From contig PHAR01000004.1 in assembly GCA_002840405.1 (NCBI GenBank), positions 346,239-410,238 on the forward strand: 64,000 nt of DNA. The letters run 5' to 3'. Source of the DNA: Deltaproteobacteria bacterium HGW-Deltaproteobacteria-8. GTDB lineage: Bacteria > Desulfobacterota > Desulfovibrionia > Desulfovibrionales > Desulfovibrionaceae. A model generated the notes under the pieces. The model saw only the letters and a list, made by a program, of their open reading frames with translations. It searched no databases and had not been told where the DNA came from. The position numbers and the translations under genes are program-made. Shown piece by piece: positions 56,837-64,000 of this stretch; position 1 is the first letter of the stretch; every line of letters begins with the position of its first letter.

Positions 56837-59443
56837 CTAGGGCTTGCCGAAATCAAGCAGGTTGAAGCGCAGTTCCAGGCTCTGGTCGCTGGGCTTGCGG
56901 CTGAAGATGAGCTGCACGTTGTAGCACTGGTCGGTCCAGACAAGCCCGGCCGTCTTCTCCAGGTCCGCGTGCCCGGCAATGTCCAGACGGTAGTCCGAGA
57001 TGAACTTGACCTTGTCCGTGAGCTGCACATCAAGCCCCAGTCGCAGGGCCTGGACGTCCTTGGTGCGCTGCCGCTTGTACTCGTCCAGCGGGTACAGGTA
57101 GTCATATCCGAAGCGCACCTCACCCAGCTTCTCCTTGGTCAGGGTCAGCATGTTCTCGTGCTCGGTGGGGCGGCCCAGGTAGGGTGAGTAATAGGTCCTG
57201 GAAGTCAGGGTGACATACTTCTGCGGCGTCACCGAGGACTCCACCATGATGTCAGAGAGGGGCCTGCGGTTGTACTTGCCCAGCAGGTCGGTGCGCGCGG
57301 CCTCGTCGCGGTCAAAGGACTGCTCCACGCGCAGGCGGAAGAAGTCCAGGTAGTCCGTGGCGGACACCGGGATGGTGGAGTTCCCCTTTGGCGCGGCCAC
57401 TACGCTGGTGCGCTTGCGGTCCAGCACATTGGTCAGGGAGTAGGTGATGACGTTCTTGCGCTGGATGCGGTCCAGGGCGTCAAACGACGGCAGCCGGTTC
57501 TGGGACTGCGGCGCCGGAATGTAGGAGAAATCCAGTCTCGGGGCCACGCTGTGGCGCACCGCGCCCCACTCGCTCTTGCCCACGTTCTCTGTCTTGGCCT
57601 CCAGGGGGGCGCCCAGGGCGAAGACCCGGCTCATCTCCGTGAAGGCCGAGAACCCGAGCTCCGGGAAGGTCCGGTGCGGGGACTTGTTGCTGGTGGTGGT
57701 GGAAGGCTCGTTGGTGTACCCACCCACCCCGTAGGAGGTGGTGCGCAGCCCGGCGCTCGGGATCACCGTCACCGGCCCCAGGGTCAGGGGCAGGCTCAAG
57801 ATGGGATGCAGGTCCGTGCGGAAGCCGCGGGTGCCATACTGGCGCCAGAAGTAGTCGAAGCTGCCCGCAGCCTCCCACTCCAGCGGCGTGCCGGGGATGG
57901 AGTCCTTGAAGGCGTAGAGGTGGGCCTCGGGCAGGGTCTGGGTGGTGGGGTTGGCGCCAGCCGGATTGTTGCCGTTCAAGTAGGCCAGGTTCTGGGTCCA
58001 GGCCAGCTTGGCCACCATGCCGTACCGGTCCCAGCTGCGGGAGAGGTAGGCCGTGCTGGTGCGGGTGAGCGAGTCGGCCACGTCGATGTCGCGGCCAAAC
58101 TCCTTGAGGAAGGACGTGCGGCTGGCGGTGTATCCCGAGGAACTGCCGCCGAACTCGCGCAGGTAGTTCTGGTCGCTGACCATGTCCAGGTCCAGCTTGA
58201 CCTGCCAGGCCGGGTCCTTGATGAACCCGTTGAACTTGCTGCGCAGCCACCAGCGGTTGGAGTTCGGGCGCGTCAGGCCGTCGCTCTGGAGGTAGAGCTC
58301 CTCCTGGGACGTTTTCGCCGCGGTCTTGCGGTCATTCAGGAAATCGAAACGCCAGTCGCCCTTGGTATCCGGGTTCTCAACATGGCGATACTCCAGGCCC
58401 TGCATGAGGCCCCGGCGGCTCATGGCGTTCTCGAAGAAGGTCAGGTCGCGTTCGTCGTCGATGACCTGGTAATAGGGCTGGTTCACCCCGAAGCCGCGCT
58501 TGCTGCTGTAGGAGATCTCCGGCACGAGGAAACCGCTCTGCCGCCTGGCCCCGCCCGGCAGCGACAAAAACGGCAGGTAGGCCACGGGGGTGTCCTTCAC
58601 GTTGAAGCGCGTATGCCAAAGCTTGGTGCGGCCGTCGATGTTGATGTCACCCTCTTCCGCCGTCACGGCCCAGGCGGGCGTGTCGCCGTCGCAGCCGGTG
58701 ACCTTGGCGTTCTTGAAGCGGTAGCTCGAGGCGCCGTACTTGCGGATGGTATCGCTCTGCAAATAGATGTGGGACTTGCCCACAAAGACTTTGCCGTTCT
58801 TGAGCCAACCCAGCATGCTCGCAAGGTCGAACTCGGCCTCCTCGGCCTCAAGGATGTCACCCTCCCAGGTCACGCGCACGTTGCCCTTGAGCACCACCCA
58901 GCGGCTGGCCTGGTAGTAGCGCACGAAATCAGCCCGGAGCGTGTTCAGCCCCTTTACCAGCACCGCGTTGCCCGTGGCCTGCACGTACTCGCTGTCATGC
59001 TGGCCTTCGATGCGGTCGGCGGAGAGCTTCCACTGGTCCGGGCCAAGCTCCGTGGCCATGGGGAAGGACGGCGGAGGAGGCGGCAAAAGCGAGAGATCCG
59101 CCCCCGGAGGAGTGACGCCCATGCGCACGTCCTTGCCGCTGACGGCCATGCCCGGCCCCAACTGGCCCTGGATCTGGCTCTCGGCGAACACCGGCGGCTC
59201 TGTGCGGGAGGGTGTCGGAATCTCGACGCTTGTGGTGATGGTGGGCGGCGGCGGAACATGCGGCCCCGGCAACGCGTTGAGGAGGATCTGGCGGACGGAC
59301 GGGGTCAGCGCAGGCGGAGGCGTCACCGGCAGGCGCACTTCCGGCCCGTCAGCGGCGGTGCCGATGACCGCAAAGGTCGGCCCCGCCAGCAGGCAGTGGA
59401 GCAGGCCCAGGGCCAGGAAGAGCACGTACCGTTTGCGATTCAA
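56837..59443 (-). CDS. lptD: LPS-assembly protein LptD
   Basis: OstA-like 'WKLSADRIEGQHDSEYVQATGNAVLVKGLNTLRADFVRYYQASRWVVLKGNVRVTWEGDILEAEEAEFDL' plus beta-barrel; 868 aa. Confidence 0.9.
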   Translation of the reverse strand: MNRKRYVLFLALGLLHCLLAGPTFAVIGTAADGPEVRLPVTPPPALTPSVRQILLNALPGPHVPPPPTITTSVEIPTPSRTEPPVFAESQIQGQLGPGMAVSGKDVRMGVTPPGADLSLLPPPPPSFPMATELGPDQWKLSADRIEGQHDSEYVQATGNAVLVKGLNTLRADFVRYYQASRWVVLKGNVRVTWEGDILEAEEAEFDLASMLGWLKNGKVFVGKSHIYLQSDTIRKYGASSYRFKNAKVTGCDGDTPAWAVTAEEGDINIDGRTKLWHTRFNVKDTPVAYLPFLSLPGGARRQSGFLVPEISYSSKRGFGVNQPYYQVIDDERDLTFFENAMSRRGLMQGLEYRHVENPDTKGDWRFDFLNDRKTAAKTSQEELYLQSDGLTRPNSNRWWLRSKFNGFIKDPAWQVKLDLDMVSDQNYLREFGGSSSGYTASRTSFLKEFGRDIDVADSLTRTSTAYLSRSWDRYGMVAKLAWTQNLAYLNGNNPAGANPTTQTLPEAHLYAFKDSIPGTPLEWEAAGSFDYFWRQYGTRGFRTDLHPILSLPLTLGPVTVIPSAGLRTTSYGVGGYTNEPSTTTSNKSPHRTFPELGFSAFTEMSRVFALGAPLEAKTENVGKSEWGAVRHSVAPRLDFSYIPAPQSQNRLPSFDALDRIQRKNVITYSLTNVLDRKRTSVVAAPKGNSTIPVSATDYLDFFRLRVEQSFDRDEAARTDLLGKYNRRPLSDIMVESSVTPQKYVTLTSRTYYSPYLGRPTEHENMLTLTKEKLGEVRFGYDYLYPLDEYKRQRTKDVQALRLGLDVQLTDKVKFISDYRLDIAGHADLEKTAGLVWTDQCYNVQLIFSRKPSDQSLELRFNLLDFGKP

Positions 59444-59465
59444 CCCGTTGTCATCCTTTTCTTTT

Positions 59466-60452
59466 CTACACGTTCCTGGAATCCAGGTAGGGGTCGTCCT
59501 TGTCGAGGTAGCCGGTCACGTAGTCCCGGGCCGCGTCCTCCAAGCTGGTGAGAGGCGCCGTGTATCCCGCGGCGCACAGCTTGCTCATGTCGGCCTGGGT
59601 CCGGTACTGATACTTGTCTCGGATGGCCTCGGGCATCTCGATGTAGCTGATATCCGGGGTCTTCCCCATGGCCGAGAACACCGACAGCGCCAGGTCATTC
59701 CAGGTACGAGCAATTCCGGTGCCAACATTGAAAACCCCGTTCACCTGGGGATTCTCCAGGAGCCACCAGAGGATGTCCACACAGTCCTTGATGTAGACGA
59801 AATCGCGCATCTGCCCGCCGTCCGGGTACTGCGGCCGGTAGGACTTGAACAGGCGCATGCCCCCGGTCTGGCCGATCTGCTTGTGGGCCTTGCAGATGAC
59901 GCTCATCATGTCAGCCTTGTGGTACTCGTTGGGGCCGAAGACGTTGAAGAACTTGAGGCAGGCGATGCTGTTCAGCACCCCGGCGCGAGCGGCCCAGAGG
60001 TCGAAGAGGTGCTTGGAGTAGCCGTACATGTTGAGCGGCTTCAGGCGCTCCAGGCCCGCGTGGTCGTCGGAAAAGCCCTGCTCACCGTTGCCGTACGTTG
60101 CCGCGCTGGAGGCGTTGAGGAAGCGCACGGAGTTCTTGAGGGCGAACCGGCAGAGCACCTGGGTGTAGCGCAGGTTGTTCTCCATGAGGTAGTCGGCGTC
60201 GAGCTCGGTGGTGCTGGAGCAGGCCCCCATGTGGATGACGGCCTGGGTGCCGAAGGGGTCGTCGCCCTCGGCCATGAACTTGAGGAACTGGTCCTTATGC
60301 AGGTAGTCGGAAAACTTGAGGTTCACCAAGTTCTTCCACTTGTCCGTGGAGGCCAGGTCGTCCACCACCAGGATGTCGTCGATGCCCATCCGGTTGAGCT
60401 TCCAGATCATGGCGCTGCCAATGAAGCCCGCGCCTCCGGTGACTATGTACAT
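59466..60452 (-). CDS. hldD: ADP-glyceromanno-heptose 6-epimerase
   Basis: 'MYIVTGGAGFIGSAMIWKLNRMGIDDILVVDDLASTDKWKNLVNLKFSDYLHKDQFL', 'GACSSTTELDADYLMENN'. Confidence 0.93.
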   Translation of the reverse strand: MYIVTGGAGFIGSAMIWKLNRMGIDDILVVDDLASTDKWKNLVNLKFSDYLHKDQFLKFMAEGDDPFGTQAVIHMGACSSTTELDADYLMENNLRYTQVLCRFALKNSVRFLNASSAATYGNGEQGFSDDHAGLERLKPLNMYGYSKHLFDLWAARAGVLNSIACLKFFNVFGPNEYHKADMMSVICKAHKQIGQTGGMRLFKSYRPQYPDGGQMRDFVYIKDCVDILWWLLENPQVNGVFNVGTGIARTWNDLALSVFSAMGKTPDISYIEMPEAIRDKYQYRTQADMSKLCAAGYTAPLTSLEDAARDYVTGYLDKDDPYLDSRNV

Positions 60453-60602
60453 GCGGCGTCTCCCCTTCGCTGTTTATGGTCCACAGGCCTGCCAGGCCGG
60501 GCCGAACCGTACGTTTGAACCGTAAACTTTACCTGGAGCCGCCCTGGATGGCAACAGGCCCGACCGGGCCTGCCCTGGGGTAAATTTCTTTTGCGCTTTA
60601 TA

Positions 60603-60631
60603 TTGCAATGGCAGAGAATCTTTCCTATAGT
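60603..60631 (+). promoter_or_regulatory. Sigma70-like promoter for the VWA-OmpA gene
   Basis: TTGCAA-N17-TATAGT. Confidence 0.5.
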
Positions 60632-60701
60632 TGCACTGGTCGTAAATCCTCTCCCACGCGGCCATCTCTGTATAACACTGAAATACCAAGGAGACTTGTC
60701 A

Positions 60702-61754
60702 ATGAGCATACGCAAACGCCTTCTCGCCGTCGCCGTGCTGGCCGCCATGGCTGTCCTGATGCTTGCCGTCCAAGCCCCGGCCGAGACCATGAAGCCCAAG
60801 GTCGACAACTTCATCCTCTTCGTGGACCACTCCGGCTCCATGGCCATGACCAGCGAAGCCTTCAAGGGCGTCAAGATCAAGCTGGCCAAGGAACTCGCCA
60901 CCAAAATGAACGCCGAGATCCCTGAGCTGGGCTACACCAGCGGCGTGAACACCTTCGCCCCCTACGGCACGCAGCTGGCTCCCACCAAGTACAGCACCAC
61001 CGCAGTGGCTGGCGCCCTGGCCAAGATCGACACCAACTACGAGATCTACGGCCGCAACACCCCCATGGGCATGGGCCTGAGCGATCTTGACGCCGTGCTG
61101 GCCAAGATGAACGGCAAAACCGCGCTGATCATCTTCACCGACGGCGACTCCAACTACGGCAAGGACCCCGTGGCCGAGGCCAAGGCCCTGTACACCAAGT
61201 ACCAGGACCGCCTGTGCATCCATGTGGTCAGCTACGCCGACAACGCCCGCGGCAAGATGGTCGTGGACGAGATCCGCGCGCTGAGCCGCTGCACCGTGGT
61301 GGGCGATCCCAATGCCCTGGCCGACAAGGCCGCCATGAAGCAGTACGTGCATGACGTGTTCTACGACGTCGCCGCCGACGCCCCGGCCCGCTCCATGGCT
61401 CCTGCCCCGGCCGCCTGCGAGTCCATCACCCTGGGCAACATGAACTTCGGCTTCGACAAGTTCGCCATCACCCCGGACATGGAGCCCGCCCTGGAGCAGG
61501 CCCTGGCCGTGCTGAAGGACTCCTCCTGCAAGCAGTTCGTCGTTGAGGGCCACACCGACAGCGTCGGCACCGTGGCTTACAACCAGAAGCTCTCCGAGCG
61601 CCGCGCCAATTCCGTGGTCAAGTGGCTCACGGGCAAGGGTCTGGCCGCCGGGAAGCTGGTCGCCAAGGGCATGGGCAAGCTGGCGCCCAAGTTCGACAAC
61701 AAGACCGCTGAAGGCCGTCACCTGAACCGCCGCGTCGAGATCCGCAGCAACTAG
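60702..61754 (+). CDS. VWA-domain / OmpA-domain fusion, outer-membrane associated
   Basis: MIDAS-like 'FVDHSGSM' and 'IIFTDGDSN'; OmpA 'NFGFDKFAITPDMEPALEQALAVLKDSSCKQFVVEGHTDSVGTVAYNQKLSERRANSVVKWLTGKG'. Confidence 0.88.
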   Translation: MSIRKRLLAVAVLAAMAVLMLAVQAPAETMKPKVDNFILFVDHSGSMAMTSEAFKGVKIKLAKELATKMNAEIPELGYTSGVNTFAPYGTQLAPTKYSTTAVAGALAKIDTNYEIYGRNTPMGMGLSDLDAVLAKMNGKTALIIFTDGDSNYGKDPVAEAKALYTKYQDRLCIHVVSYADNARGKMVVDEIRALSRCTVVGDPNALADKAAMKQYVHDVFYDVAADAPARSMAPAPAACESITLGNMNFGFDKFAITPDMEPALEQALAVLKDSSCKQFVVEGHTDSVGTVAYNQKLSERRANSVVKWLTGKGLAAGKLVAKGMGKLAPKFDNKTAEGRHLNRRVEIRSN

Positions 61755-61770
61755 CACCCCAAACGTCCTC

Positions 61771-61800
61771 GGGCTGCGGGACGCCAAGTTCCCGCAGCCC
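61771..61800 (+). terminator. Terminator-like hairpin between VWA-OmpA and the next gene
   Basis: GGGCTGCGGGA...TCCCGCAGCCC without a clear T-run. Confidence 0.45.
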
Positions 61801-61825
61801 GCAGGGCGGCTTTTCGGAGTCCCAG

Positions 61826-62374
61826 ATGCGCCGAACCGCTTTTTTCCCCGCCGCCCTTTTCCTGCTGGCCCTGGCCCTGTCCGGGACCCTTGCAGTCCCG
61901 GCCCTGGCCGTGGAGCCGCTTTCGCAGCCAGGCCAGCAGCAGGCGGCGAGCACCCTGCCGCTCATGGACGCGTCCACCACCCTGCCGCTCCAGGCCAACC
62001 AGGCCAGCGCCCCGGTGTACATGGACCAGGCCCTGGCCCGGGAGCACGAGCGCTTCACCCAGTTCGCCATCGAGCAGATGCACCGGATGAACGCCAACAT
62101 CATCGGCGGCAAGAACAGCATGCAGGTGCAGAAGCATGGCAATGGCCTGTACCGGGCCAGCTACAAGGCCATCGACGTGGAGGGCATCGTCTGCCAGGTG
62201 CGCCGATCCCAAAGCAACCCCAACTATTTCGTGGGCAGCGTGCTCTACAAGGAGCACATTCTGGAGAGCGTGGCCCAGGCCCCGGAGGCCTGCCGCAGGG
62301 GAAACTTCCAGCCCGTTTCCGAGAAAGCCAACCGCATCATCTACAGCTCCAAGCACGGCGGCGGCTGGCAGTAG
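61826..62374 (+). CDS. Hypothetical secreted protein
   Basis: Signal peptide MRRTAFFPAALFLLALALSGTLAVPALA; no family recognised. Confidence 0.6.
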   Translation: MRRTAFFPAALFLLALALSGTLAVPALAVEPLSQPGQQQAASTLPLMDASTTLPLQANQASAPVYMDQALAREHERFTQFAIEQMHRMNANIIGGKNSMQVQKHGNGLYRASYKAIDVEGIVCQVRRSQSNPNYFVGSVLYKEHILESVAQAPEACRRGNFQPVSEKANRIIYSSKHGGGWQ

Positions 62375-62565
62375 CCCCGGCCTCGCCCGACGCCCACCCC
62401 TGCCCTTTTCCCGGCGCACCAGATCCGGGCGCCCAGCACCACGCCGAGACACAACGCCACAGCATCGCGGCCCGCGCGGCCTCAGAGCATTCGCCAGGGC
62501 ATGCCCCTGGCAATGCCGGTCCGGCAGGTCCAGTCGGCAGGTCTGGTCGGCAGGGATTTCCGGGA

Positions 62566-63348
62566 TCAGGCCGCCTTGGGACTCTTGCGCAGCATCAAAA
62601 ACAGCCCCAGGGCGATCATGGGCAGGCAGAGCACCTGGCCCATGCTCATCCAGTCAAAGGCCACGAAGCCCAGCTGGGCGTCCGGCTGGCGGAAGAACTC
62701 CACAAAAAAGCGGAAGGCCCCGTAGCCGATGAGGAACAGACCGCCCACGGCCCCGCGCGCCCTCGGCCCGGCCGAGTAGACCCACAGGATGACGAACAGG
62801 GCCAGGCCCTCCAGGGCGGCCTCGTAGAGCTGCGAGGGATGACGGGGCAGCGGCCCGCCCGTGGGGAAGATCATGGCCCAGGGCGCGTCGGTGACGCGGC
62901 CCCAGAGCTCGCCGTTGATGAAGTTGCCCAGCCGCCCGGCCAGCAGGCCCGGCGGCACCAGCGGCGCGATGAAGTCGCCCACCTCAAGCAGGGACTTGCC
63001 AATGTGCCGGCCGTACAGCCAGGCCACCAGGATCACGCCCGCCACCCCGCCGTGGAAGCTCATGCCCCCGCGCCAGATGGACAATATCTGCACGGGGTTG
63101 GACATGTAGTAGGAGAAATCGTAGAATAGCACGTAGCCTAGCCGCCCGCCCAGCACCACACCCGCCACGGCCCAGGTGATGAGGTCGTCCACCTGCACGG
63201 CCGACCAGCCGGAGCCGGGCCGGGCCGCGCGGCGGCGTGCCAGGAACCAGGCGGCGGAGAAGCCCACGGCGTACATGATGCCATACCAGCGGGCCGCCAG
63301 CGGGCCGATCTGCAGGGCGATGGGATTGATGACCGGATATTCGAGCAT
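62566..63348 (-). CDS. lgt: Prolipoprotein diacylglyceryl transferase
   Basis: 'LEYPVINPIALQIGPLAARWYGIMYAVGF', 'RLGNFINGELWGRVTDAPWAMIFP...PRHPSQLYEAALEGL'. Confidence 0.96.
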   Translation of the reverse strand: MLEYPVINPIALQIGPLAARWYGIMYAVGFSAAWFLARRRAARPGSGWSAVQVDDLITWAVAGVVLGGRLGYVLFYDFSYYMSNPVQILSIWRGGMSFHGGVAGVILVAWLYGRHIGKSLLEVGDFIAPLVPPGLLAGRLGNFINGELWGRVTDAPWAMIFPTGGPLPRHPSQLYEAALEGLALFVILWVYSAGPRARGAVGGLFLIGYGAFRFFVEFFRQPDAQLGFVAFDWMSMGQVLCLPMIALGLFLMLRKSPKAA

Positions 63349-63570
63349 GGCTGTGACTCCTCAAAAAGGGGCCCGTCGGGCGGGATCGGCCGGTGTGCCT
63401 GTCCTGCTGGGGCGGACAGGCCAGGCGTGTTTGTTTCCTGCGGGAAAATGCGCTAGGATCGCGCTCGGACAGCCGGGAGCCTCTGACTTTTTGCGGCCCG
63501 CGTCAACCTAGAAGACAGGCTCGAAAGAAAGGCTCGGAAAAAAGGCCCGGAACCACCACGGAGAAGCAGC

Positions 63571-64000
63571 ATGGACGCGAACAAGGAACTGGACATCCTG
63601 GAAATGCCCGTGGAGGCCCTGGCGGCCTACTGGCTGTCCATCAAGAAGCTCCTGGACGCCAAGAAGGACCTCTCGCTTCTGGCCGTGGAGGCCGAGAACA
63701 CCTCCGAGCCCTTTGTGCGCCACCTGCTCGACACCGCCCAGACGAAATTCGACCCGGAGCTGGCGCTGACCCTGGCCAAGGCCAAGCGCGGGGCGCTGCT
63801 TACGGTGTTCCGCCGCCGCCTGGAGATGATGCGCCGCGCCCTGACCGGGCTGGCCGCATCCGAGAATCCGCGCCTCACGCTGCTGGGCCTGAACGCCCTG
63901 GTCGGCTCCTCGCCCTTCCACGAGCCGCGCACCTTCGAGCTGGCCTCGGCGCTCATGGCCGCCGTAGCCCAGAAGGACGCAGACCGGCCCACGCTGCTCT
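63571..64000 (+). CDS. Hypothetical protein, truncated by window end
   Basis: 'MDANKELDILEMPVEALAAYWLSIKKLLDAKKDLSLLAVEAENTSEPFVRHLLDTAQTKFDPELALTLAKAKRGALLTVFRRRLEMMRRAL...' open to 64000. Confidence 0.6.
   Translation, partial: MDANKELDILEMPVEALAAYWLSIKKLLDAKKDLSLLAVEAENTSEPFVRHLLDTAQTKFDPELALTLAKAKRGALLTVFRRRLEMMRRALTGLAASENPRLTLLGLNALVGSSPFHEPRTFELASALMAAVAQKDADRPTLL

Overview
GC-rich chromosomal segment that reads as a Desulfovibrio-type (Desulfovibrionales) sulfate reducer. Basis: siroheme-decarboxylase-like gene next to hemL, stand-alone AICAR transformylase, class I adenylate cyclase with pentapeptide repeats, tungsten-type AOR, lptD/hldD. Most of it is ordinary housekeeping: gltX end, ltaE, hemL, gpsA, mnmE-jag-yidC-yidD-rnpA-rpmH, glgA, holB, pgm, groESL, malQ, purA, purH (AICARFT only), RNase II/R-like, aor, cysQ fusion, rmuC, alr, mutL, lptD, hldD, lgt. 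I saw no prophage, transposase, CRISPR array, rRNA or tRNA. Points worth a second look: (1) an AT-richer accessory cassette at 45.1-46.7 kb, with a small protein carrying a phage MuF/minor-head-like CxxC...HPNCxC motif followed by two tandem secreted paralogs and a decayed third copy; (2) rnpA without any ATG/GTG/TTG start downstream of rpmH, with ATT plus a good Shine-Dalgarno as the best candidate; (3) a class I adenylate cyclase whose conserved C-terminus is in the -1 frame, with an in-frame CCCAAAC heptamer at the junction; (4) a sigma54-like promoter followed by a hairpin and no good ORF; (5) an orphan 20-codon ORF plus terminator; (6) a dense cluster of near-perfect inverted repeats at 50.1-50.4 kb; (7) a CysQ fused to an unidentified N-terminal domain, with a CRP/FNR-like operator between it and aor. 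All family assignments come from reading the protein sequences; no database search was run.
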